A stretch of 21,029 bases of DNA from Candidatus Helarchaeota archaeon (GCA_016840125.1 JAEOSY010000131.1:1-21029), one strand, 5' to 3'; positions 14,025 through 21,029 are shown, counted from the first letter of the stretch. Program-made: numbers and translations. The notes: a model not told the origin generated them from the letters alone.

Positions 14025-16541
14025 ATGAAAAATCTTATGAAGAACGAGAAAAATGATGGATACTTACATAAACTATTTACATATTTTAGAAATAATATAG
14101 AAGTGAATTTAACTCAAGATAAATTTGTGGATATTTTTATTCAAAGTATTATATGTAGCTTAGGTGCTGTTAAAATTATACTAAACCGCGATTTTTCAGT
14201 GCCACACATCTCGACTATGTTTTCCGCTAATCCAATTTGTAAAAAAATTTTTCGGGATTTGTTTCCATCAAAAACTACTGAATTATCTCAATTTCTATTT
14301 GAGGCGGCAGGCCTCCAGGAAACAGTTGAATTCTTGACGACATTTAGATTTAATCGCATTTTCTTAGATTCGATTAAAAATTCTGATGAAATTGATCCAA
14401 TCACACAGTTTTACGAATTATTTTTACACTCCTTCAATTTTCAAGAAACTTACAAAAGGGGTGTATTTCATACACCTCACCCCATTGTCGATTTCATTGT
14501 TAAAGAAACGGATTTTTTGCTCCGGACTGAATTAAATAACTTCGATGGTTTAGCAGATAAAAATATTCAACTTCTCGATCCTGCAACCGGAACCGGAATC
14601 TTTTTAGAATCGTCCATCAAATTTATCGAGTCGATCTTTAACACGAAATATAAAACTCTTAATCCGTTCCAATTAAAGTCAGCTTGGATTGAGTACATTT
14701 CTAACTACCTAATTCATAAAATAAAAGGCTTTGAATTACTCTTAACCCCCTTTTTTTTAGCGCATTTAAAGCTAGGCTTATTGTTCAAAGAGTTTGGTTA
14801 CGAATTTTCTACTGAAGAGCGTTTGGACCTTTATCTTACGAATACACTAGACGTCCCCCTTCGAACACAAGAACTAGAGAAACTCTCAAAAGAAAATTTC
14901 CTTGCCAAAGATATTAAATCATCTCAAAATATTTCAGTGGTTTTAGGTAATCCTCCCTACGCAAGATCCTCACAAAACACGGGTCCGTATATAGCACGTC
15001 TGATGGACTCCTATAAGGATGCGGTCCGGAATGAAAAAAATATCCAACCTCTCTCAGATGATTATATTAAATTTTTTAGGATAGCTCAAGATTTTATTGA
15101 GAGAAAAAGTAGCGGAATAATTGGATTTATAACAAACCATTCCTATTTAGCAGGAATTATTCATCGCGGGATGCGAGAAGAACTCATGAAAGCGTTCGAT
15201 TGCATCTACATTATTGATCTTCATGGAAGTAAAATAATCCATGAGAATGTTCCGGGTAAGGTTAAAGATGAGAATGTTTTTAGAATTAAACAAGGAGTTT
15301 GTATTGGTTTTTTCATAAAGAACCCAAATAGAAAAACAAAGAAGATATATCATTATGATTTATATGGAACCCGAAAACATAAGCTTGATTGGCTTTCTGA
15401 AAAGGAAATATCAACCATTCCTTGGTCTGACATATCCAATATACTACCCGGCGCTCCGTTAATGACACCTATTGAAGAATCTCTGAAAGTAAATTATCAG
15501 AAGTTCGTCAATCTTACCGAGATTTTCGAGTTCTACAATGTAGGGGGAAAACCAGGTGATGATGAATTACTCATTTCGTTTAAACCTCAAGAAGTAATAA
15601 CTAAACTACAAGCATTAATTGAGAAAATTCAGAACAAGCAGGATTTAGGGAGGATTACCGAGGCTAAAACTAAACTCTTACAAATCATCGATAAATTTGA
15701 GCTAGATTCATCAAAAATTAAACACTATAATTATAGACCATTTGATTATCGATGGACATATTATGACCCTACTATTTGGACGCGCCCTGTAAGAAAATTA
15801 AAGCTTCAATGTAATGAAAAGCCAATGCTCTTGTGCTCAAGAATTGTGAAAGATGATCAATTCGCTCATATATTTGCTTCAAATCACTTTACTGATGTCA
15901 TTTTCCTCTCAAATACAAGTTCTGTTAATTGTTACGTTTTTCCACTAATAAAGAAAGATTTAAACGGAACTGAAAGGTGGAATCTTCTCCCCAAATATTT
16001 AGATTATTTGAAAAAAATGGGTCTCAATATTACAAATCTTAACTCCATCGACCCGATGGCATATTTGTATAGTATTTTGTTTTCTAATAAGTATAGATCT
16101 CGGTACGCTCCACTTCTTAAACGCAATTTCCCACGAATTCCTTTTATTACAAACCGGCAAGTATTCTCACAGTTATTAAAGTTGGGACGTGAATTATTGA
16201 CCATTCATCTCTACCCCGCAAAATTTGAAATCCATCAAGAAATTAAAACTAATATTAAAAATGGAAATATAATCAAGAAGGGTTTCCCGAAATTTGATGC
16301 AAATCAAATCTATATTAATCCAGATAAATGGGTCTCGGGAATTAATAGAACTATATGGAACTTTAAAATTGGAAAATATCAAGTTTGTAAAAAATGGTTA
16401 AGAGATCGGAGCGGGCGTAAAATCAATGACGATGAGATTGTGTGGTATTGCAGAATTCTTAGTATCGTTAGAGAAACGCTCCGAATAATGCAGGCAATAG
16501 ACACCATAATCAACCTTCAAATTAATTATAAAAACTTCTAA
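14025..16541 (+). CDS. Type ISP restriction enzyme methylase-specificity half
   Basis: Predicted N6-adenine DNA methyltransferase with target-recognition domain, matching the C-terminal half of single-chain type ISP enzymes such as LlaGI/LlaBIII. Seen in 838 residues: a coupler-like helical N-terminus (1-140), the lead-in motif RGVFHTPHPIVDFIV (145-159), SAM motif I LLDPATGTGIFLE (183-195), GFELL (235-239), catalytic motif IV GNPPYA (308-313), then the recognition region with YRPFDYRWTYYDP (570-582) and the C-terminal DRSGRKINDDEIVWY near 795, both typical of the type ISP C-terminal domain. Full type ISP proteins are about 1,500-1,600 residues and carry a PD-(D/E)XK nuclease and an SF2 helicase before this part; neither is coded upstream. 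It is therefore an orphan methylase or a truncated gene. The true start is uncertain: the frame stays open 41 codons upstream of this ATG. Confidence 0.85.
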   Translation: MKNLMKNEKNDGYLHKLFTYFRNNIEVNLTQDKFVDIFIQSIICSLGAVKIILNRDFSVPHISTMFSANPICKKIFRDLFPSKTTELSQFLFEAAGLQETVEFLTTFRFNRIFLDSIKNSDEIDPITQFYELFLHSFNFQETYKRGVFHTPHPIVDFIVKETDFLLRTELNNFDGLADKNIQLLDPATGTGIFLESSIKFIESIFNTKYKTLNPFQLKSAWIEYISNYLIHKIKGFELLLTPFFLAHLKLGLLFKEFGYEFSTEERLDLYLTNTLDVPLRTQELEKLSKENFLAKDIKSSQNISVVLGNPPYARSSQNTGPYIARLMDSYKDAVRNEKNIQPLSDDYIKFFRIAQDFIERKSSGIIGFITNHSYLAGIIHRGMREELMKAFDCIYIIDLHGSKIIHENVPGKVKDENVFRIKQGVCIGFFIKNPNRKTKKIYHYDLYGTRKHKLDWLSEKEISTIPWSDISNILPGAPLMTPIEESLKVNYQKFVNLTEIFEFYNVGGKPGDDELLISFKPQEVITKLQALIEKIQNKQDLGRITEAKTKLLQIIDKFELDSSKIKHYNYRPFDYRWTYYDPTIWTRPVRKLKLQCNEKPMLLCSRIVKDDQFAHIFASNHFTDVIFLSNTSSVNCYVFPLIKKDLNGTERWNLLPKYLDYLKKMGLNITNLNSIDPMAYLYSILFSNKYRSRYAPLLKRNFPRIPFITNRQVFSQLLKLGRELLTIHLYPAKFEIHQEIKTNIKNGNIIKKGFPKFDANQIYINPDKWVSGINRTIWNFKIGKYQVCKKWLRDRSGRKINDDEIVWYCRILSIVRETLRIMQAIDTIINLQINYKNF

Positions 16542-16542
16542 A

Positions 16543-16555
16543 TTTTTATAAAAAT
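16543..16555 (+). promoter_or_regulatory. TATA box before structured island
   Basis: TTTTTATAAAAAT begins two bases after the methylase stop codon. It closely resembles the element at 17006-17020 upstream of the next gene. A start of transcription about 25 nt downstream would fall at about 16575-16582, just before the GC-rich island, which supports the island being a plus-strand RNA gene with its own promoter. Confidence 0.5.
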
Positions 16556-16574
16556 CTACAAGCTTCTATGCTAA

Positions 16575-16930
16575 TTCTCCATCTACCCGCTCGCGCGTAG
16601 ACCCGCCCTAAGGTTATCAGACGGTGTGCCCGTCGCCGGGTTCAAGCCATCCAGCACGGTATTGAGGGTTAACAAGAGGGGACTCTTGAGATGGTCGCTG
16701 AGTCTGGAGACCTGAAGGGCGTTACCCCACTCTACTCAAAGGGCACCTGAATTCTTGCCCCTTTCCCAGGAGGGACTGCTCGGGTTCAAATAGGGCTTTA
16801 AAACGTCCCTGACTTGTGCGAACACCCGCAGGAAATGGAGGGAAATACTTCCTGAAACTCAAGCATTCTTTAAGTAATACGTCCACACCAAGAGAATGGT
16901 GTGGCTAAGAGAATTAACAGCCCCCTCCTA
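16575..16930 (+). ncRNA. Candidate structured RNA of unknown class
   Basis: The 542-nt gap between 16541 and 17084 has no credible protein gene but contains an island far richer in G and C than its surroundings (36 of 60 bases at 16621-16680, 32 of 60 at 16681-16740). It folds into many local helices by eye: 16629-16632 with 16637-16640; 16647-16651 with 16690-16694, enclosing 16673-16678 with 16683-16688 capped by a GNRA-type GGGA loop; 16738-16745 with 16756-16764 (one bulge); 16771-16776 with 16805-16810, enclosing 16778-16781 with 16793-16796; 16829-16834 with 16849-16854; and 16883-16890 with 16897-16904. High-GC islands in AT-rich archaeal genomes commonly mark functional RNAs. The conserved cores of SRP RNA, archaeal RNase P RNA, 5S rRNA and tRNA were not found. 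Strand follows the TATA box at 16543-16555 and is inferred; ends are approximate. Confidence 0.5.
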
Positions 16931-17005
16931 TTTAAATTTTCGGGATCGGTTTGTGCATTTCTCTACTTTGCGTATTTTGCGTCCTAGCTTTTGAGAACTT
17001 TTGAT

Positions 17006-17020
17006 AAATTTTTATAAGTT
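17006..17020 (+). promoter_or_regulatory. TATA box of SHMT-like gene
   Basis: AAATTTTTATAAGTT lies 64-78 nt upstream of the ATG at 17084, giving an expected transcript start near 17040-17045. The core is nearly self-complementary, so the minus strand also reads as a TATA box (CTTATAAAAATTT), leaving open a transcript running leftward through the structured island. Confidence 0.5.
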
Positions 17021-17083
17021 TTGGTGTTACAGTTTGAATGATATAACAGAAATTCAATCCATAAAAACTGTTGAGAATTCAAT

Positions 17084-18322
17084 ATGAGGAAAAAAAGCTT
17101 GGAAAAATTAATAAATAATTTAATTAAGCATGAACAGTTACGCTCCAAAACAATTAATATGATCGCCAGCGAGAACCGCACTTCTCCCCTCGTTCGAGTG
17201 ATGATGGCTAGTGATTTAGCACATCGGTACTCTGATGAATTATATGGAGGAACGATTCATATAAGACGGATAATGGAACTCTGTAAAACAGCCATTCAGG
17301 AATTATTTAATGCCCAATTCGTTTTAATAACTCCACTATCTGGTAATTTGGCTGTTTTATCCGCTGTATTAGGGCTAACCAAACCCGGAGGATTAATCGC
17401 CAAGGTAGATGGTAAGGATGGGGGATATCCACTTAATCTTGAAGCTTTTAATCGTTTTGGACTTCAATTGCCTTTCGATCAAACAAACAGAACTATAGAT
17501 TTCGACAGGAGTAAAGATGCAATTTTGAAGACTCCCCCAACCATTATAATGCTTGGCCAATCGGTCTTCACTCATCCTCATCCAGTGCAAGCTTTCAGAG
17601 GATTAATTGATGAAAAATCACCTAAAACTCCTCTCGTTTTTGATGGCTCCCATGTTTTAGGGTTGATTGCGGGAAAGCAGTTTCAAGATCCCATAACAGA
17701 AGGTGCGGATATTCTCTTAGGAAGCACTCACAAGTCGTTCTTCGGTCCTCAGGGTGGATTGCTGGTATCTAACAATCGGAAAGTTTTTCGAAAAATATCG
17801 CGGTTCGGCGGGTTTACGCAAGGCTCTCATGTTTTAGTAGATAACATGCATCAGCATAGAGTCGGTGCCTTAACTGTAGCCACTTTAGAGTTACTTGAAT
17901 ACGGAAAGGCTTATGCTAAGCAAGTTATTAAAAATAGTCAAGCCCTTGCAAAACATTTTGATAAGAAAGGGTTGCCTGTGAAAGGTTCAATGGTAGGTTT
18001 CACTAAATCCCACCAAGTTTTACTTGATTACCCTCAAAATACTTCATTTAATATTAAGAATAAACTAGAGTCGATTGGCGTAATAACTGATGCACTTCTC
18101 CGATTTGGTACTTCTGAAACTACTCGATTGGGAATGAAAGAACCTGAAATGAAGCTACTTGCCGAAATTATAGCGGATTGTATTCAAAAAAACCAACAAT
18201 TCGAAAAACTGATTAAACGCGTTGAAGAACTAAATCAAAAATTCCAATCGGTTCAGTATACCTTTGATATCACCGAATATTCTTCTCTTAAACAGTTAAT
18301 CAAGCGCTATTTCCCATTTTAG
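17084..18322 (+). CDS. SHMT-like PLP-dependent enzyme with shortened active-site loop
   Basis: Predicted fold-type I PLP enzyme clearly related to serine hydroxymethyltransferase (GlyA). Seen in 412 residues: NMIASENRTSP (25-35), matching GlyA's N-L-I-A-S-E-N-x-x-S-P; LFNAQFVLITPLSGNLAV (74-91); VFDGSHVLGLI (185-195) with the pyridine-binding Asp187; and the Schiff-base block LLGSTHKSFFGPQGG (211-225) with Lys217. The differences matter. Where GlyA has the loop Y-A-E-G-Y-P-G-K-R-Y-Y-G-G, this protein has YSDELYGG (49-56), so about four residues are missing and Glu57 is Asp; GlyA's G-G-H segment, which lies near the folate site, appears as GGY (113-115). A changed one-carbon carrier, an aldolase-like reaction or another amino-acid substrate is likely. 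No strong ribosome site precedes the ATG. The next gene is 148 nt away and has its own promoter elements. Confidence 0.78.
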   Translation: MRKKSLEKLINNLIKHEQLRSKTINMIASENRTSPLVRVMMASDLAHRYSDELYGGTIHIRRIMELCKTAIQELFNAQFVLITPLSGNLAVLSAVLGLTKPGGLIAKVDGKDGGYPLNLEAFNRFGLQLPFDQTNRTIDFDRSKDAILKTPPTIIMLGQSVFTHPHPVQAFRGLIDEKSPKTPLVFDGSHVLGLIAGKQFQDPITEGADILLGSTHKSFFGPQGGLLVSNNRKVFRKISRFGGFTQGSHVLVDNMHQHRVGALTVATLELLEYGKAYAKQVIKNSQALAKHFDKKGLPVKGSMVGFTKSHQVLLDYPQNTSFNIKNKLESIGVITDALLRFGTSETTRLGMKEPEMKLLAEIIADCIQKNQQFEKLIKRVEELNQKFQSVQYTFDITEYSSLKQLIKRYFPF

Positions 18323-18373
18323 TGTTTATTTAAGATTTAAAAAGAAAGATGTTTGTTATTAATTTACATACTG

Positions 18374-18400
18374 TAACTTTCTAATTTTCAATTAAAGTTA
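18374..18400. other. Inverted repeat after SHMT-like gene
   Basis: TAACTTT (18374-18380) and AAAGTTA (18394-18400) form a 7-bp inverted repeat with a 13-nt loop, about 50 nt after the SHMT-like stop codon and 70 nt before the ligase gene. It could be a weak end-of-transcript hairpin or part of the ligase control region. Confidence 0.3.
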
Positions 18401-18410
18401 TCAGAAAATT

Positions 18411-18425
18411 CTCAATTTAATTGAG
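18411..18425 (+). promoter_or_regulatory. 15-bp palindrome overlapping TATA of acyl-CoA ligase
   Basis: CTCAATT-T-AATTGAG is a perfect inverted repeat whose centre, AATTTAATT, is also the best TATA-like element upstream of the acyl-CoA ligase (start 18471). A regulator bound here would block TBP. No other TATA candidate lies between it and the gene. Confidence 0.5.
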
Positions 18426-18429
18426 TACG

Positions 18430-18441
18430 AGTCAAATGACT
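18430..18441 (+). promoter_or_regulatory. Second palindrome AGTCA-AA-TGACT
   Basis: AGTCA (18430-18434) and TGACT (18437-18441) form a 12-bp inverted repeat five bases after the first palindrome, at the expected transcription start (about 25 nt from the TATA centre). Two tandem symmetric sites over TATA and start region are the usual layout for archaeal repression. The regulator is not known. Confidence 0.45.
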
Positions 18442-18470
18442 TGAAAACGAATTAAAGAGGTTAATATGAA

Positions 18471-20168
18471 ATGAGCACAGAAAAATTTTGGACCAAGAGT
18501 TATGACAAACATGTAAAGAAAACTTTGGACTATCCAACAGACGGTCTTGGAACCTTGCTATTGAAATCAATTTCTAAGTTCCCGGAGAAAGCTGGTGGCT
18601 ACTTCATGAATTACACTATGTCATTTACAGAAATGAAAGAATTAGCTGAGCGTTTTGCAACCTTTTTGCAAAAAAATGGGGTTGGAAAAGGAGATGTTGT
18701 TGCAATTAATCTGCCAAATTCACCTCAATTTAATATCGCTCACATTGGAGCCCAATTGATTGGAGCAGCTACCTCTGGTGTTTCCCCTCTCCTGAGTGAT
18801 GAAGAAATCGCCTATCAGCTTAATGATAGCAATACAAAGGCAATTGTCACCCTGGATGCTGTTTATGCAAAAGTATTAAACAAAGTCTTAGATGACATAC
18901 CTAATCTTAAGATAATTGTTACAACCAGCATTGCAGAATACATGGGATTCAGTGCAATCAAGGTATTTTTGGGAAAATTGCTTGGAAAAATACCGAAAGG
19001 GAAAGTGAAACCCTGGCCGGGAAAGAATGTTGCTAAATTCAAGGAAATAATGGCGGAGACTTCGATTGATTATAAAGCAGCATCAATTGATGTGGAAAAA
19101 GATCTTTGCGTTCTACAATATACTGGCGGCACCACTGGACGTCCTAAAGGAACACAGCTCACCCATAAGAATATTATTTCAAATATGTTTCAAATGAATC
19201 ACTGGATGAATTTAGAACAAGGCTCTGGAGTCACTTTAAGCGCGTTTCCTTATTTCCATATCGCTGGTATGCTTGTTGTTAATATGTCATTGTACATGGG
19301 ATTCTCACAAATTTTGATTGCCAATCCGAGAGATACGGACCATCTAATTGCAGAATTCATTGATAAACATCCTACAATCGTTGCAAACGTACCAACATTA
19401 TACAATATGATTATCGCCAATGAGAAGCACAAAACCATCCCCAAAGAGAATTTAGATGCTGTGATAGCCTATATTTCTGGAGCTGCACCCTTCCCCGTCG
19501 AATCCATCAAAGAGTTCGAGGACTCTATGTCTGCTCAAAATAAAGTTCTAGAAGTATATGGAATGACCGAGACATCCCCGCTTCTGACTGCGAATCCAAT
19601 TCAAGGTGCAAAGAAAATCGGTACTGTGGGATTACCATTCCCTGACACTGATATTCAGTTGTTAGACCTTGATTCAGGAAAACCTGTAGGCGTTGGAGAA
19701 CGTGGAGAGATCGTCTGTAAAGGACCCCAAGTTACTAAGGGATATCATAATAAACCTGAAGCAAACAAAAAGACAATCATTGATGGCTGGCTTCACACTG
19801 GTGATGTTGGAGTTTTTGATGAGGATGGATACCTGAAAATTGTTGATCGCGTCAAAGATATGATTATCGTCAGCGGATTCAAAGTATACAGCGTCCACGT
19901 GGAAGATGTTTTGACAGAGCACCCTGACATAGAATTATGCGCCCTTGTTGGTCTTAAAGATCCAAATCGTCCTGGGAGTGAAATTGTTAAAGCGTTTATA
20001 CAATTAAAGGATGGCGTTTCCCCTACTGTACAAGTGACCGAGAGCATCAAAGCGTACGCAGAAGATAAACTTTCTAAATATGAAAAACCCAAACAATGGG
20101 AATTTAAAGATGAGCTCCCCCTCACAACTGTAGGGAAAGTGCTGAAACGAGAGCTTAGAGACCAATAG
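18471..20168 (+). CDS. Long-chain acyl-CoA synthetase (FadD-like)
   Basis: Predicted AMP-forming fatty acyl-CoA ligase: acid + ATP + CoA to acyl-CoA + AMP + PPi. Seen in 565 residues of the ANL fold: P-loop-like YTGGTTGRPKG (217-227); ISGAAPFP (335-342); YGMTETSP (363-370); the ATP-ribose Asp in WLHTGD (440-445); hinge region DRVKDMIIVSGFKVY (459-473) with Arg460; and the C-terminal catalytic Lys556 in TVGKVLKREL. Length and motif order are typical and the gene looks intact. GAGG lies about ten bases before the ATG; an overlapping upstream ATG (18465) opens only ATG-AAA-TGA and is not the start. Two palindromes (18411-18425, 18430-18441) cover the promoter, so regulation by a dimeric repressor is likely. 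Activated acyl chains would be substrates for enoyl-CoA-type chemistry such as that of the FadH-like enzyme in this window. Chain length preference is not readable. Confidence 0.92.
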   Translation: MSTEKFWTKSYDKHVKKTLDYPTDGLGTLLLKSISKFPEKAGGYFMNYTMSFTEMKELAERFATFLQKNGVGKGDVVAINLPNSPQFNIAHIGAQLIGAATSGVSPLLSDEEIAYQLNDSNTKAIVTLDAVYAKVLNKVLDDIPNLKIIVTTSIAEYMGFSAIKVFLGKLLGKIPKGKVKPWPGKNVAKFKEIMAETSIDYKAASIDVEKDLCVLQYTGGTTGRPKGTQLTHKNIISNMFQMNHWMNLEQGSGVTLSAFPYFHIAGMLVVNMSLYMGFSQILIANPRDTDHLIAEFIDKHPTIVANVPTLYNMIIANEKHKTIPKENLDAVIAYISGAAPFPVESIKEFEDSMSAQNKVLEVYGMTETSPLLTANPIQGAKKIGTVGLPFPDTDIQLLDLDSGKPVGVGERGEIVCKGPQVTKGYHNKPEANKKTIIDGWLHTGDVGVFDEDGYLKIVDRVKDMIIVSGFKVYSVHVEDVLTEHPDIELCALVGLKDPNRPGSEIVKAFIQLKDGVSPTVQVTESIKAYAEDKLSKYEKPKQWEFKDELPLTTVGKVLKRELRDQ

Positions 20169-20201
20169 ATTTTTTCTAAAAAACCCAATCCCTTTTTTTT
20201 T
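20169..20201 (+). terminator. Oligo-T terminator of ligase gene
   Basis: The ligase stop is followed by six T, six A (20178-20183) and then CC with nine T (20193-20201). The T-runs fit archaeal termination on the plus strand and the A-run gives a T-run for the convergent regulator gene. Confidence 0.5.
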
Positions 20202-21029
20202 ATTCTTTCTTTACTTTTCGTAATTTCCTTTTTATTACACCCATGGATACTTTCTGTAAATCAACGAAAGTCGTCATTCGTGGTGAGATATAGTTGATTT
20301 TTTCAATACCAAAGGTATTCGAGTATTTTTCCCGATACTCAATATTCCAGCTAAGAAAAGTATCAATACTTTCATGAACGCTAAACATGAGACAGTTATA
20401 TTTTCCAATACTAACTTTGAAGATAATTGGGATATGGTCATCTTTTTTAAATTGCTCGAATATTTCCTTATCTGAATCTTTGAAATCAATAAGGGAAAAG
20501 ACTAAGAGGAGATTAGAGGGTAGAAAAAACTGGGGAAATTGACATTTTGGTTTTTGAATGATGGAGTTAGCGATCAACTTCTTAATACGATTTTCAATGG
20601 TTTTTCGATGGCTCTTAAGCTCCTTTGAAAGAAGATTCTCGTTTATCTTAATACCGTCTCCATCTAAGAGGCATGTTAATATATCTAAATCTAACTTATC
20701 CATTTTATATTCATTGATTTCCATTTTTTTCTTTTGTTTATAAATCTCTTCTAGTACTTTAATTGTGGTTTCAGGCTCATATTTGATCTGTAAGTCGTTT
20801 GAGAAAAATAAACTCGTAGAGGCACGCCGATTTGAACGGGAGGGTATTTTTCCTTTTGTAATTAACTCCTCTCGCCATTTTTGGTAATGTGTTAAACTCT
20901 CATGAAATTCAATAATCATGATATTGTATTCTTCTTCACGAATACTATACGCGGCGAATATCTTTTCATCGGTCCTTATCCAATCCTCCACTTCTTTTAC
21001 ATTAGGAAAATCAGCATATACAACAACAA
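20200..21029 (-). CDS. Lrp/AsnC-like regulator with two ligand-type domains (5' end cut by window)
   Basis: Predicted DNA-binding transcription regulator. The minus-strand frame is open from the stop at 20200-20202 through the right edge, so the N-terminus is missing; a GTG at 20991 is only an internal candidate start. Counting from that GTG: residues 97-160 form an AsnC/Lrp-like winged helix-turn-helix (KLDLDILTCLLDGDG, then LLSKELKSHRKTIENRIKKLI), and about 167-240 resemble the ligand-binding (RAM-like) domain that normally follows. Before the helix-turn-helix there is a second copy of that domain: SIREEEYNIMIIEFHESLTH (16-35) parallels SIGKYNCLMFSVHESIDTF in the C-terminal part. A ligand-HTH-ligand order differs from classical Lrp (HTH-RAM). 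It lies next to the acyl-CoA ligase gene in convergent orientation, so control of that gene is possible but not shown. Confidence 0.6.
   Translation of the reverse strand, partial: VVVYADFPNVKEVEDWIRTDEKIFAAYSIREEEYNIMIIEFHESLTHYQKWREELITKGKIPSRSNRRASTSLFFSNDLQIKYEPETTIKVLEEIYKQKKKMEINEYKMDKLDLDILTCLLDGDGIKINENLLSKELKSHRKTIENRIKKLIANSIIQKPKCQFPQFFLPSNLLLVFSLIDFKDSDKEIFEQFKKDDHIPIIFKVSIGKYNCLMFSVHESIDTFLSWNIEYREKYSNTFGIEKINYISPRMTTFVDLQKVSMGVIKRKLRKVKKE

Noticed and set aside
16634..16654. tRNA T-arm-like GGGTTCAAGCC
   Set aside because: The loop fits but the flanking five bases do not pair, and no acceptor or anticodon stem can be formed around it.
16575..16930. RNase P RNA or SRP RNA
   Set aside because: The size is right, but I did not find the RNase P GGAAAGUCC-type and ACAGAA...GGCUUA cores or the SRP GGAAGG-AGCAG loop on either strand.
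18465..18470. ATG just before the acyl-CoA ligase start
   Set aside because: It reads ATG-AAA-TGA and stops at once; the ligase starts at 18471.
19793..20188. 131-codon minus-strand open frame
   Set aside because: Antisense to the C-terminal domain of the acyl-CoA ligase, which is complete and conserved.
1..21029. CRISPR array or insertion sequence
   Set aside because: No regularly spaced repeats and no transposase or terminal inverted repeats were seen; the only direct repeat is the two-copy 17-bp element at 11905 and 12018.

Overview
The window looks like a chromosomal segment of an AT-rich archaeon. The evidence is direct. Strong TATA-like boxes (for example at 16543-16555 and 17006-17020) lie in front of transcription units, genes end in oligo-T runs without bacterial-style terminators, Shine-Dalgarno sites appear at only some genes, two genes start with TTG, and the gene set includes a dolichol/phytol-kinase-type membrane enzyme. 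The mix of archaeal, bacterial-like (FadH, FadD, type ISP methylase, maltokinase) and eukaryote-linked (BLES03-type) proteins would fit an Asgard/Lokiarchaeia-like genome. That placement is an inference; no ribosomal marker is present.

Layout. 260-2318 (minus): a two-gene operon, a sugar-nucleotide pyrophosphorylase followed by a nucleoside hydrolase. 2556-5201 (plus): a maltokinase-like kinase, then a polyprenol/phytol kinase family membrane protein. 5232-9994 (minus): a large OYE/FadH-type iron-sulfur flavoprotein and a GH94-like glycoside phosphorylase. 10131-11285 (plus): a GNAT-like protein. 11313-12529 (minus): a YbjN/secretion-chaperone-like small protein and a BLES03 (DUF1917) protein. 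12630-13776: a DEDD-type exonuclease-like protein and a stand-alone Lon proteolytic-domain protein, converging. 14025-16541 (plus): the methylase-specificity half of a type ISP restriction enzyme. 16542-17083: a GC-rich, hairpin-rich intergenic island that looks like an unannotated structured RNA. 17084-20168 (plus): an SHMT-like PLP enzyme and a long-chain acyl-CoA synthetase. 20200 to the right edge (minus): an Lrp/AsnC-like regulator running out of the window.

How the genes may work together. The pyrophosphorylase, maltokinase-like and GH94 genes suggest oligosaccharide/glycogen-type sugar-phosphate metabolism. The acyl-CoA ligase and the FadH-like reductase suggest fatty-acid or enoyl-CoA metabolism, and each has an AT-rich palindrome at its predicted promoter. 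The stretch 12630-16541 has a defence-island flavour (exonuclease fold, Lon-like protein, orphan type ISP methylase). Several of these proteins lack a key catalytic residue or module: the Lon-like protein has Glu where the catalytic Ser should be, the exonuclease has Lys at the expected third acidic site, the methylase has no nuclease-helicase half, and the SHMT-like enzyme has a shortened active-site loop. The best candidate for something undescribed is the structured island at about 16575-16930, together with these altered-active-site proteins around it.
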